Assembly: GCF_042100115.1 (NCBI RefSeq) | Contig: NC_091273.1 | Location: 1,178,001-1,242,000 of the forward strand | Direction of reading: 5' to 3' | DNA length: 64,000 nucleotides | DNA from: Alternaria dauci | Taxonomy: Eukaryota; Ascomycota; Dothideomycetes; Pleosporales; Pleosporaceae | Part shown: positions 22,357-34,574 of the stretch, piece after piece | How the letters are laid out: every line of letters starts with the position of its first letter | How positions within the stretch are numbered: the stretch's first letter is position 1 | The notes under the pieces: model-generated | Database searches by the model: none | What the model saw: only the letters and a program-made list of their open reading frames with translations | What the model was told of the DNA's origin: nothing | Program-made: the position numbers and the translations under genes

Positions 22357-25300
22357 GACAACAATGTCTGCCAGCTGGGTAAGAAGGGCCTTTTGTTGCT
22401 GCGCCTCTACTGTTTTGGTCGCTAATGTAGCAAGAAATGCAATCAAGACGGGCGGTAGCACGAAGGAAGACGCGGCGCACGGTGGTGATATCTAGGCTGG
22501 AGCTGGATGACCGGGCTAGGGGAACGCCTCAGTCATATTTATCAAGATGGTAGCGGTATAGCGGCCTCGAGTGCAGGTCACTTCTAGTGCATCGACTCTA
22601 TCGTGCCACCACCCAGTAGGCTTTGAAGGATGCTGCTGCTGCTGCGCACTGACTGTCAGGCCTGCACGTTAGCGCCCCGAGCTTTCACCCTGCTCTTCTC
22701 TTGTCCCCTCGCGGTTTGGCGGCCTCGACCCCGGCATGCCATGCCTTGCGCTTGAGCCGCGAATTGGCCAGGCGTGCATGGTTGCTCACGGTTGTGTCCG
22801 GCCCATTTGATGACCCGGAACGCTGTGCTGGGTTTCTAGGTGGTGTCCTGCAACGGCGGTGATCATGACTGTGTGGGCGTCGGTGCAGCCTTGCTATCGG
22901 TATCCGCTATACACCTGGCCAAGCAAGGGTGTGTCGGCTACACTAAATGGTGGCTAGTGCGCCTGGTGGTGGTTTCTGAGGGTGAATGTCGAATGTAACC
23001 TTCAGTAAGGCGGCCACCCTTGACGTCGGCCCTGACGTCTGAGACTCCTCCCACAACCACTACCCAGCAGGATAATCTCCTTTCGATGCAGCGTGATATT
23101 GGAGAACTTGTCTGTGCTGGCGGCGCCATGGGATGCCGTCAACAAGGGTCGCACTCCATCGCGCAGCAACGAGGAAATTTGGCCAGCCGTGTCTTCCCAT
23201 TCGGTGCGCGTGGATAGCTGTGCCGTTGACGTACCTTAAAGCCAGTAAATTGCCCCGCGTGTAGTGGGTAAGCTGAGGGCGAAGGACGCAAAGGCGCTTA
23301 AATGCATGTTTGAGGTAATTCTTATTGGCCGCTAATACACGCTTCGGCTGGGTAAAGGCCGCTAATTCGCTTCTTCGGTCCCCTTCCAACTCACCTCCTC
23401 TTCTTCCCACCCCTCAAGTCGTACTTGTCCACGATATCAGCGAAGATCACTGCCACCACCACCTTCGACAACCCGCCGCTGGCTAGCGTATAGGCCTGCC
23501 ATGTCGCTTTCGCCCCACACCACGGGACTTGTTCGGTGGAGAATCGCCGACTGAGACGTTCCGCACGACGCTCAGTGGGTGTCACACCCCACCACCACAC
23601 TCTCATCCTACTAGTCAATCTGGGCTGTGCGTTGTTGAACGGCTAAAAGACTTTGTCTTGCAGCGGTCCAGTTCCGAAAACCCCGCTCTGCCGTTGTCAT
23701 TCAACGGTAATCTTTGCTCGTCGCATTGGTAGCTGCGTTTCATCAAGATTTCATTCCGGTAGAATACTTGCGACACCACTTGTGTCGAAAAGCTACCCGA
23801 GAGGGCCTTCTGTAGAGTGGAGCGTGGTTTGTCATTCCACGGCTGCGCACTGATCTTGCGACCGCAGCAAACGGCGGCTCCAACCCTTGAAACACTGCCT
23901 TTTGACTCTTGATATAGCTACATTTTTTGTCGCCATTCACTTTGTTCTTTGATTTGTAGGTCGCATGCGTTCTGCTGGGCACAAATCTGCCTTGTCCAGT
24001 TTGGCTGTCACAGTCGACAACTATAGCGAAGCAGCTGTACACAAACAAGCACAGCGATAGTGTATGACTAGCTCGTAACATGGACATTGTCAAAAGCTAC
24101 GCTGTGTATGATTTTCCGAACAGGTTGTGAGGATTCTCATACGCCTTTGCCTGAACTATTACGAAGTGTCGAAGTTGGCCACTCACATCTCGGCTACTCC
24201 AAGTCTCACTGAATTCGACAGCATGTTAACCAGCCTAGATACGGCACACATGTTACCTTCTCGAAGCATACACTGAAGGATCTTGTACCTGGACCCAGGA
24301 TGGTGCCATCCGTTCCGTGTGCGCCACGTTGGAGGCCTTGGAGTCCTGATCCAAGCGTCCATGATCTTCGCCGCAAAAGGCACCGACGCTCACGCGGCAC
24401 TGTATTTCATTTACTGAGCGCCTCATTGCACCCGAAGGTCACGGTCAAGCTCGAGAAGCGCTCAAAAGGCACTGCGAGCGTTGCGTTCTGGAATAGATCT
24501 GGGCGTAGTTCAAGCCACGATGTCTGCTCGGCCCACTCGCTGCGCCTCGCACCGCCTGACTCTTACCTAGGTATCGTACCCTAAGATGCGGTACTGTGCC
24601 GTTCTTGTAACACGCATAGGACCGATCTCGTGGTCCCGTATGAATCACAACACATTGCATACAAGCGCAGGACAGGGACAATCGCATGTATCGTGCACTG
24701 CGGCGACTGCCCAGATGTCGACAGTTCATTAGGTAGTCTTCCGTGGCCTCGGAAAAGTACGGGATATGGAGGCTAGATTCGCATGACTTGGATATTGGTT
24801 TGAACACATAGTGCGTGAAGAAGAAGCTAAGCTTGACACAGGTGGTCTGCAAGGCCAGGATGAGAATTCTACCACGCGGTCGGAAGTCTATATTCAGTCG
24901 GTGCATGGACCACCAACCTGTGAAAACACGCAGGTAGGTGAGTATGTGTTGAAGACGTTCCACAGTACCATCTAGGCACTGGCCAAGAGGGTTGGATATT
25001 CTCTGCTACCTAAAAAGCTAGACTGCACTTGAGTACCCATTCTCGAGGCTAGCTTCGACACTAAGCCGCTCCGGGCGCGCTAGCGTGGACCCCGGGGAAT
25101 GGATTGCCAAGCACGTTACATGTAGCGTGGTAGCTTGCGTCAAACCCGGGGAAGACATTAGGCATCACCATCCAACAGACGCCATCAACTACCCGTCCTT
25201 TCCTATCTTCAACTCCAGACCCTGCCGGACCTGGTGCTGAAAACACCGGCATCGGCATCCTTGTACCAACTACCCCCGTACAGGCACAGAGTGCCGAAAG

Positions 25301-25382
25301 CGCGCTTTGAGCTTCAACACGCCGGCGACGGGCGGCTGGCCTAGTGCTGTGTAGCCATCGCATAGCATTGTTCATCCCCAAG
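22357..25382. other. Gene-poor 3 kb stretch
   Basis: I find no ORF with a domain or convincing splice-joined frame. Base composition is balanced and no long repeat or RNA gene was recognised. Its last few hundred bases are the 5' flank of the ERD2 gene. Confidence 0.4.
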
Positions 25383-26605
25383 ATGGGCTTCAACCTCTTT
25401 CACATCCTCGGCGACGTCTCGCATACGTCGTCGAAGCTCATACTGATATGGGCAATACACTCAAACAGCAGTGCTGAGGGTGAGCTGGCCTCCATCACCG
25501 CTTGAAGCATGCGACATGAGCTGACGTATGCAGGCGTCTCTCTCATCACCCAAGTCCTCTACGCGCTAGTCTTCTGCACGCGATATCTCGACATCTTCAC
25601 ATCTTCGGCGACCAAGGATGGCTGGCATACGTGGAACTTCTCTTTGAAGGTGCGGAGAGCCGACACATGTCAACGCGCACGCGGCTAACCCGTCAGATCT
25701 TCTACACACTGTCATCACTGTACATCATTTTCCTCATGACGAGCGTATACGCACGCACACGCGAACGTGAGAAGGCATGGAAGTTTGGCATGTACTGTCT
25801 GTTAGGCAGCGTGCTCATGACTCCGTTCTGGTACCTCATCTTCAAGGATACCCTGATTGGACCCAACGCCTTTCTCGAGGTAACGTCTGCTTCCACCCCT
25901 CCACAAACTGAAGACTAACAACCGCAGATCCTCTGGGTCTTCTCCGAAATCCTCGAGTCCGTCTGCGTCATCCCGCAACTCCTCCTCCTCCGGCAAACCA
26001 CTGTGCCCACCGTCCTTGACTCGTTCTATCTCGTCACACTCGGTACATACCGCTTCCTTTATGTCCTGAACTGGATCACGCGCGGCTTCAATGAACCCGG
26101 CTATCGCGACCCCACGTCGTGGGTGTGGGGTACCATACAAACAGCGCTCATAATCGACTTTGCATGGGTGTACTGGACGCGACAGCGCGTGAAGCTTCGG
26201 CATGGCGGCGTGGTAGATTCGGATGATCTCGGCCGTGGATGGATTGTTGGACGCTTCGTAGGCAGGAAGAGCACGGATTTCGACTACGACGAGGAGACTG
26301 CTGGAGAGCGCAACGGTACCACACAACCCAAGAACAAGTGGGGCCGTAGAGGCATCTCCGTGTCCGCAGATGAAGGTGTTGAAGGTGCGCCGAAGCGAAC
26401 GACCCCGGAAAGCGCCAACGCGGACCCAGAGAGCCAACCGCTGGCCGACCCTGCCGCATTCGAAGATGAGAGCGATGACGATGCGCCACCACCTGGTACT
26501 GCTACCTCAGTCGCTGAGCAGAGCGGTGTCAGGAGGGATGAATGGGACGATGATTTGGACGAGGACGCTACGGAACATGATGCAGTCTCAAAGGCCATCA
26601 AATGA
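25383..26605 (+). CDS. ERD2: ER lumen protein-retaining receptor ERD2 with long acidic tail
   Basis: Four exons (25383-25479, 25534-25649, 25697-25879, 25928-26605) give 357 residues; introns are 54, 47 and 48 bp. The protein starts MGFNLFHILGDVSH and shows the seven hydrophobic segments and landmark motifs of the K/HDEL receptor: KLILIWAIHSNSSAEGVSL, TRYLDIF, SLYIIFLM, RYLD-type arginines and YLVTLGTYRFLYVLNWI. It retrieves escaped ER residents from the Golgi in COPI vesicles by pH-dependent binding of their HDEL ends. Canonical ERD2 is about 210-220 residues. Here about 130 extra residues follow the last membrane segment, rich in Asp, Glu, Ser and Pro, predicted to be cytosolic and disordered. 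That tail could affect COPI sorting, but this is inference. Confidence 0.92.
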
Positions 26606-26910
26606 GTTCACTGAAATATTTCTTGGATAGAAGTACTGTCGTCGTCCTCTTTCGGAATACGACATCATCACCGCTCTCTGCCTTATTCCATTAATCCCAA
26701 TTTTACAGCAATTTACAACGTCAATCTCACCGTGCGCGCATGTATGAATTGCATATAACAAAGTTGTATCAGACTGCGCTCAACCGATCCGCCTTTGTAG
26801 AATGGTACTGTTACCTACGCACTTGCTTCTTTGGACACGGAGTCCTTCACCGCGTCTGACCCCCCGAAAGCCCAAAACCTGGTATCAGGGTCCGACTAGC
26901 ATACCTGCCT

Positions 26911-26924
26911 GTGGGTAAACCCAC
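26911..26924. repeat. Perfect inverted repeat GTGGGT-AA-ACCCAC
   Basis: A six-base stem around a two-base centre. It lies about 75 bases before a second perfect inverted repeat. Function is unknown. Confidence 0.6.
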
Positions 26925-26988
26925 GTGCATACCATGCCAGCACACTACGAAGTTAAGCTATACGAACCAGGGGCGTGGGGGCGGGAAG

Positions 26989-27007
26989 AACACCCTGACA
27001 GGGTGTT
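26989..27007. repeat. Perfect inverted repeat AACACCCTG-A-CAGGGTGTT
   Basis: A nine-base perfect palindrome around one base. It could be a hairpin in a 3' transcript region or a binding site for a dimeric factor. Confidence 0.6.
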
Positions 27008-27524
27008 TCGCAAGGCGCCAATTGCCGGACTCACGGCGACTCTGACACATGGGGTCCGATCTGCACGGCTCCGATGATATGCTAGTCCATGTTCTCTTTA
27101 CCGGTTTTGTCTGACAGATTGGCGAATCTACAGCACTGCGCCAGCGTAGCATAGCGCTTGAGTTTCGGATACCGAGGATATGGTATGCTGCATTGGGGCT
27201 GAATAGGGATGAGGAACCGATGTTACAGGTGTTGACGTTGATCGCGTTGATTATTCGCCGCAAATTTTGGCAAAAGGGGGGGACGGAGCGGAAAAGGATC
27301 AAGGCGTGGATGAAAAGAACATGATGAATCATTAAGAAAGAAAGCACCTTGTGCCTATGAACGCCGCCCAATGCAGGTATCTATCATCATCGTCGTCGTC
27401 GTCGTCAAGACTTCGCCACATACAAAACTCCGGTCAATGCTCTCTGCCAGGCGGACACCGCCCCTGAATACTAACACCCACGCCATCTGCATCTCGCCGA
27501 AACGCAATCCCGACACCTAATACT

Positions 27525-29633
27525 TCAGGTCAACAGGACAGGCTGAAGACGCCTCTTGTGCAGTTTAGTCGTAGAGTTTCCTCCACCACACACGCCCTCT
27601 GGAAGATCGAAGCTGTTCGTCCTTGCTGTGGGCGAATAGATCGCACCCTCACCCAGACCCCTCTTGGCGAATCCACTCCAGATCTCGCAAACGTTTTTAC
27701 CTCCCGTGAGCGCCTCGTCCGCATCGATAATGGCATCGCGAGCAGAAGTAAAAGTAGGGTTGCAAGGCTGAAGTGCCATGCCGTCCATGACGAGCTTCAA
27801 AGCGAGGTACTTGCCATCAGTCGGCACACCGTTGTCATCAAAGGCAGGTAGCCAGCCGTCGTTCTTGCCGTACTTGTCGATGAGGTTCCAGAGGACCTCG
27901 TAGAGCATAGACGCCCAGATGTTACCGATGGGGTGGACCTTGATGTAGAAGTCTGCGTCTGAGTATACCTGAGGATTGAGGTTCAGGTCTGTGGAGTACA
28001 GGTAGTTTCTGATGCCAAACGGACTACCACTGATCCAGTCTCCTATTGGGTAGTTGGTGGCGCGAGTGTCACCGGGATTGAGACGGATAGCTGTGGCGTA
28101 GAAATCGCTCCAGCCTTCTCCCATGCCACCGGATTCCAGAAGAGATAGACATCCCGCGTTTGCTGGTCCACCGGTCAGACGGTTGGAAAGGCCGTGCGTG
28201 TATTCGTGGATCACAACACCGGCGTCGAAACTGCTGTCGCGGTTAGGAGTCGTGGCGTTCCAGATGTACATGCGCATGCGTGCTGGCTGACCATCGGGGG
28301 GTGTGGCAAAGTTGGCGTTGTTCATGCCTGCGCCATCCTGGGCGTTGAGGTAGACAAAATCCTGACCAGCGCCACCAGCGCCGTTGTTGTTGATCTCAAA
28401 GTTTCCAGCCCTCTCGTTGAAACCCAGCGTGTGCAGAACGTCATGGTACTTGTTGGCGGTGTAGAAGAGTTGGGTGATCGAGGCGTTAGCATAGCCTTTC
28501 CAGTCGGTATCGTTGAGTGAGAATGGATAGTCAAAGGTCAGAGACTCGCTGACAGGACGGGGAAGATTGAGTAAACCGCTGCTCACGTTGCCCCAGTTGG
28601 TTTGGGCAATACCGTTGTTGCCACGGGTAGTCTTGAATAATGTGGTGCCATCGCTGTGGTATCCGAATTCACTAGCTTTGGAAGAAAAGTCATCTTCCGT
28701 CAATTGACGGTCTCCATCAAGCGGATCGTTGATACCCCAGGGGCTGGAAGTTGTTAGCAGTGACCAGCCGCGTTGTAGTCATTGTTACTTACTAGACGTT
28801 GTAGGTAGCGTCCGCAGAGTAATCGACAACGGCATGTACCTTCTCGCCATCTTCCGCGTCAACATATGTCAGAAGCCAGTTGCTCATGACATCAGTCTCA
28901 ACTCTCCAGGTGAGAGCAAGCTTTCCCTCCTCATCAATAAGGTAGACGAGACGTGCTTCAGGCTCACTGACACATCCAGTGGTCTGCTTGATAGTATAAG
29001 TCTCGGAAGCTTCCTTCGCCTCAGCAATAGCCGACTCGGCGGAAATAGGAAGGCCAAGAGCATTGACAGCCGATTTGAGGGCGTTGACAGGCGCGGCAGC
29101 ATCTCTTTTGCTCAGACTTGGCGGTGCTGGAATAGCACCCTTGTAGAAGGAGTTTCCGAAAGAGAAAACATTGCCGTCACGACCGATCTGCTCGTTGTCA
29201 GCCAAGATGTCTGAGGGATGAAGAATATATTTGTGTTGGGTAGTACTGGGCGAAGTACAGGGGTTCACCAACTTACATTGACGTTGAAGTCGGCTGTGTC
29301 GATATCAAGACCATTGGCGGTCTGCTTGAAGTAGAAGTGAGCTACTCCGTTATCGCCGACATAGGAGTCCTTGACAAGACGAAATTCAGCATCGGGGATC
29401 GTAGCCTTGACAAGATCGGTGGCAACGTCCTCGGCACTAGCACGCTTCGTAAGTGTGTTGATGTTGGGATCAGCCACAACTTCAGCTGTGTTCTTGTATG
29501 AGGCGGCGTGCTTCAGGCGGTAGGAGTCCAGGTCGACAGCACGACGAGCAAGCGTGTTTCGGGTGGGTTGGGGGTGGCCATAGACGCTGATGGCTAACAG
29601 CGAAGCCAGCGACGCGAGGAGGACGGAACGCAT
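27525..29633 (-). CDS. MEP: Extracellular metalloproteinase, fungalysin M36
   Basis: Three exons (29633-29277, 29187-28793, 28743-27525) join to 656 residues. The protein begins with a signal peptide ([19 protein letters not shown]), followed by a fungalysin/thermolysin propeptide of about 220 residues. The zinc-binding HEYTH lies at residues 430-434, with GMGEGWSDF downstream giving the third ligand. Joining at the second junction restores DATYNVYPWGINDP, the typical start of mature fungalysin. I placed the first acceptor after GAGCAG because it gives [18 protein letters not shown]36 enzymes are secreted as inactive precursors and degrade host or substrate proteins such as collagen, elastin and chitinases. 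The mature end carries a short basic extension (LHKRRLQ) of unknown significance. Confidence 0.93.
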
Positions 29634-31024
29634 CGTAATAACGAGCGGAGTGGAAATGATAGACTAGGGACTAAAGATGTACTTAAAAGGAAATTTTTGG
29701 AACAGTATAGCACTCCTCTTATACATGACCTGCTCCTCGCCACACTTGACTCCGAACGACTCTTTACACTCCGTCCTTGACCTCTTCGAGTATATGGAGC
29801 GAGTAGGCGATTCAACACCAGGTTGCGTAGGTTAGTAGATTGCCCACGCGACAAGGGAACAACCACTGGCTTCCTTTCCTGGCCTGGTTCCCTGCGTAGT
29901 CGACCGGTGCAATGGTAGGAAAACGATAGAATCGGGGCTTGGCGATGTTGTTAAATAGGCAGGCAAGCTTCTATAGCCCTGGTTATATTGCGCTGGGCAT
30001 TATAGCTTGCATAGAATGCTGGAGGCGACGATTTGACCTTCCAAAAAGAGCCATGGCTCGGGAGATCACGAATGTTTCATGCGTTCACATGGAGCAGGCA
30101 AAGGCACATTCGCGGTATTGGATACGACAGCAGCGGCAGAGCCCCTGAAATGGCGTGCCGTCGCTCCATGTGGGAAAACAAAACAGAGACGTGTCGTTGT
30201 CTTGTTTTTGCCTGCAGGAACCCGTAAAATCGGAGCATTGCAGACTGTCAGCCAACACGGGGATGCGCCAGCAGACAACTTGTCTCGTACAAAGGTCCTC
30301 TGACATTGGATAGGTGAATGACCAAAGGACTAGTACACACTTCGGTGTAGCCGCAGCTGTAGTGGAAAGATAGCAAGGCTGGGCGCATTGGTGGCCTGCC
30401 TGTTTAGCAGTAGTGTGTCCGTGAAGTGGCTTTTCGGGGCCCGCTCCGTGGGATTACGATCGCTGTCCAGGGGGGATCGAACGAGCAACATGACGGCGCA
30501 TGTGGCTGCAACGGGAGTGCAGAGTATTGCGGTAGCCTTGTGGAGGAAGACATAGGGCAGGCGGGAGATGTGGTTGGTGAGACTTCAGCGCGAGACGAAG
30601 CATGCCAAGACAACTAGCTTAGCGGAAGGCCGCCCCCTCCCCTACAGTCCTGGACGCGTATAGATAAGAAAGGCAATATTTCTCGACGGACTATGACGAG
30701 CAGGAAGGCGCGTGAACAAGTATACTGATCACGGGCGATAGCAGGGCGCCACGGATCGACGTTGTCAAGCCCATGCGGCATCCCGCACCCGTTGCGCCTT
30801 CACACTAAAAGCAGCCATCGGAAAATTTCGCCTCCGTGCCTATCCGCATCACATGCAGTTCGCACATGTCGTGCCGGCATGTGATGTCTTCGGCAATCGT
30901 ACATATGGCCCGAACCTCACATGCAGGATGATTTGATCTTGCGTACTATGTATCTATTCCAAGAGTTTATATGCATATACCTGGCCATCTCTGCAGCTCA
31001 TGCGCAGGGAATTGCGCCGTACTA
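29634..31024. other. Intergenic, no gene seen
   Basis: These 1.4 kb are the 5' flank of the M36 protease and the 3' flank of the EDEM gene. The short ORFs lack family features. No repeat or RNA gene was recognised. Confidence 0.45.
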
Positions 31025-34000
31025 TCAGAGTACAATCAAGTTGCCTATCTTGACGCCCTGACTACGGAAGTAATACCTCCTTCTTATCCCTACTCCGTTC
31101 GCCCTTCTCAGTAGCCTGATCGTGTCCTCTCCCCCACCTACCATTATCATAGGAATGGGGTTTGGTCTCAATATGCCCGTTGGCGTATGCTGCACATCAT
31201 CAATCAGCGGCTGCACAGGAGGTTGCGCCGGGTCAGCATGTCTATTCTCCTCATGTTCCGGGAAGCTGACGACGACGACCAGTTGAAGAGAGGCGGGACC
31301 AGGTGGGTAAGCGGGGATGTTGTGCAACTTGATCGAGAATGAGCAATCACCCCGTGGGATTACTATGATCTGATACTGTTTTGCTATTTCGAGGGGAAGG
31401 CGCTCAGTGCAGAGTGTGGTAGGGTGTACGTAGACATTCGACCAGACGAGGGGATTATTGGAGCTGTATGACGCGTCTGGGTCTTTGGTATCTGGCATCG
31501 GCGCTGCACCAGGTCCAATGGGGAGCGCAGCAGGAAAGAAATGGCGTTTCGCTTTTTGCCGATCGACATTCTGTGATTCAGAGGCCGACGATATTGACGT
31601 GGGCGATGGGACAGCGAGCAGAGCTTGGAGCGATGAGAGGAAGTTGGAGAGGTACGAGGGCTCGTTCTCAAGTGCCTCTGGGTCCACCTCCAAATCGACT
31701 ACATCCGCAATGTCCAGGCCGGATAGGTTGCTCATATCACCTAGCGCATCGCTAAGGATGTCTGACAACGTGCTGGAAGATGCGGTCGCTGGCTGAGGCG
31801 GTACATCGACGACCAAGTCAAGGATATGTGAGTCTCGCGTTCTCGTAAAATATGGATCGAGTGGGTTGAAGTTGTCGATAGTTGAGCGAGACATGAACAC
31901 CTTCTCGTCGCGACCCAGAGCTATGTTGGAGATTGCGTAGATCCGGAACTGCTCATCAAGGTCTAGTTTCTGCTCTATGGCGCGCGGCTTGTCTTGCTCG
32001 CGAACCATGCCAAGTCGGAGTCCACTAATGGAATTGACCAGGATACCTTCGTCTACCCTTTGAAGCGCACCGACCAGCGACGTACTGGGCATGCTGGGAA
32101 AGGAGAGATCGAAGGTAGTTCTAAAGGCCAACGGTGAGCTCGTCGCGTTGTACGGGATGAGTTCCGGGGGTAAAGTCCAGGGATAATAAGTGTAGTTTGA
32201 GGGCGAACGTATGTCTGATAAAGAAACGCTGGGGTGGTCGGCGCTGAACTCGACAAGTGGAGAGTCAAGTGTCTCAATGGTTGGCATGAGATGCAACTTG
32301 GCAAGGCTTGCAGCATGGTAAACATCAGTACGAGCCGCTGTTGCAGAGATGCTGAAAGGCAGATGAGCTGGCGGAAGAGGGCATGTCTCAGGCACTTCAA
32401 AGATTGGAGGAGACTCTAAGCGCGTTTTGGGGACAGGACGTAATCGTTTTGGCACAATCAGCGGATGGCCTTCGGTGGTGAAGACAAATGGCGCGTCCCA
32501 GGTGTTGAGCGGATGCGACGGATCGAAGAGTAGAAAGAGGTATTTGGCAGTTTCGCCAAGGAAGAAACTCTCCATTCGATCATTCAGCTCGCCGGTACGC
32601 ACATCCTGCAGGCCAGCCCATCCACACTTGGTCCAGCAACGTCGTTTGATATCGCGCAGCGCCATCTCCCCTACATGGAGATACCAGGGGTCTTTGGTGG
32701 CTTGGTACAGGTACCAGGTCGATTCGATCCACTCTGGTCGTCCGCCCCACCAGCGAAGGCCATGCTCGATATTGCCAGTTGCGGTCGACCATCTTTCGGG
32801 CATGGCGGAGTAACGGGTCCAGAGAGCGGTGTAGAGCAGGTGCGTCTCGATAGCTTCGTCCAGCTTGCCAGCCATGGTCAGGAGTCCTTGGTAGAATGCG
32901 CTCAGGCTGTCTATCCACCAGGCCCTGATGGCGCCTGTGTACAGGTCGACTTGAGCATAGTGTGGATGCTGGTGCTGGGCCCCGCGATAGATTTGCCGTT
33001 TGATTCCCTCGTGAGCGTCGAGCCAAGTCGCTAGGAAGGCGTCGGGTGAATCAGTAGCCGCGTTTTCTTCATCAAAGGGTAATCCAGAAAGAAGAATATG
33101 CGACTTGAAAGCATATTCGAAGAAACTATCGATTCCCGCTCCGATGCCTGTGTAGGAGTTGACCCACTGCCCCGTCTCAGCATCGATACCGGCACCGATG
33201 AGGCCGATGCTACTTCTGCGATGCCACACGGCCCAGAAAGCATCCTTGGCCAGTCTCTCGTACTTGGGGTCGCCCGTCAGTCGGCTCAGAACGGAAAACT
33301 CAAGGACAAGACTTCCAGCACCAGCACTGCATGTCTCGGTAACTTCGGTTCCCTTGTCGTTTGGATCCCTTCCGCATTGGCCATGCTCGGCATCCATGTT
33401 GTTTGGTGACTTGGCGTAAAAAGGGACTCCGTGCCGCAGATTGACTCGGGGATACGGCAGACCAGTGGGTGTGTTGAAGGCTGGTAGCAATCGATCGGTG
33501 AGGTCTGTGGCAAGCCGCAGTAGCTGTCCGTCATAGACAAATCCATTGGGCCAGAATATGCCCTGACGTGCTCGTCTCGTCTCTGCTGTTGCATTGTAGC
33601 CCCTGATAGGCAAATCTCCGACTGCAAACTGATGTGAGCTGAGCAGTCCGCCGACTCCGCGGATGACCGTCTCAAAGACCTGCACTTTGCTGTCCAGATC
33701 AAAGCCTCTCGCCCTGGCTCCCTGGCCACTGGGTCCTGGAGTGCCGTCCCCATAGTATTCAACCAATAGTTTGACGCCGGCTTGGAAGTCGTCCAAGGCC
33801 TTGTTGGAGGCAGGCGCATGGGGTGGAGGGGTAGAAGCAAGTATCGCAAGCGTCGAGAGACTGTCTATCAGCGTCAACGAGTAGTTCCCAAGCACGTCGT
33901 TGACTTCTATGTGGGCGGGGTTCTGGGCATCGCGGGTGAGGGGTGCGCAGGTAAGCGGTCGTAGTTCGTCGTCGGGGAAGGCATGCTCCATGTAGTTGTC

Positions 34001-34206
34001 GTAGCCATGGTAGAAGATGTCGCGTGTCTCTTGTCTGTGCCAGAGTCAGCCATGCACGTGTGTGTGCGTGGAGTGCCGGCTCGTGCGGAGCGTTACCTTA
34101 GTTCAGATATGGCCTCATCGGTCATGCCATGACCTGGAGTCGTCCAGCAGGCCATGCACAGCAGCAAGAGGCATAGTAGCTGAAAGGGACCTCGGCCGCC
34201 GGGCAT
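31025..34206 (-). CDS. EDEM/Mnl1-type alpha-1,2-mannosidase (GH47) with PA domain
   Basis: A 110-nt first exon (34206-34097) and one large exon (34034-31025), separated by a 62-bp intron, give 1039 residues. The N-terminus (MPGGRGPFQLLCLLLLCMACW) is a signal peptide for ER entry. GH47 follows from about residue 30 to 520: HGYDNYMEHAFPDDELRPL, LIDSLSTLAILA, LRHGVPFY, GAGSLVLEFSVLSRLTGD, GIGAGIDSFFEYAFK and DRMESFFLGETAKYLFLLF, with the conserved acidic catalytic residues in those blocks. The last 130 residues contain a protease-associated domain (IIVIPRGDCSFSIK). EDEM/Htm1 proteins trim mannose from misfolded glycoproteins to send them to ER-associated degradation. Sec-pathway retention is not by HDEL, since the C-terminus is GNLIVL. 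It is divergent from TIM50. Confidence 0.9.
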
Positions 34207-34574
34207 GGGCGCATGTCGCCGCAGAGGCCGTCCAGTCTGTCGCATGGGCAAAAGAGTCCCTGGGAGGCGACATGGAACTGAGGGCTATGGACTGTGCACG
34301 ATGTCGAGGGTGCAGTCTGGTGTATGGTGCAGGCGGGGCGGCATATGCCGTCCGGTGTTGCGGCGGACGGGTGAAGCCACGATTGCCATAGGACATGGGC
34401 GAATTTCTGGCGAGGGCGGAGCGTCATCGCGCCAAGCCCTGCTCCATCAATTATTTCATCGCAACACTCGCGAGAGCCACGCCAGCCTCCATGTTGTCCG
34501 CCCATGTCTTGTAGGCGCGCTTTTTCTTCTTAATTTGTAGTTTACCCTGCCCTCCCTTCCCGCCTTCCATTACA
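34207..34574. promoter_or_regulatory. Bidirectional promoter between EDEM and TIM50 genes
   Basis: Only 368 bases separate the two start codons, so both promoters must overlap or abut. The part near TIM50 is pyrimidine-rich, which is common in front of fungal housekeeping genes. No specific factor site was recognised. Confidence 0.5.

Larger units (their letters stand above)
26606..27524. other. Intergenic with clustered inverted repeats and a microsatellite
   Basis: These 919 bases lie between two convergent genes (ERD2 and the M36 protease). They hold two perfect short inverted repeats (listed separately) and a TCA/TCG trinucleotide run at 27384-27406. No protein gene is supported. Confidence 0.5.

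Noticed and set aside
26941..26970. CGAAGTTAAGC as a 5S rRNA gene
   Set aside because: The surrounding 100 bases do not follow the ascomycete 5S sequence as I know it. It is kept only as part of the inverted-repeat observation.
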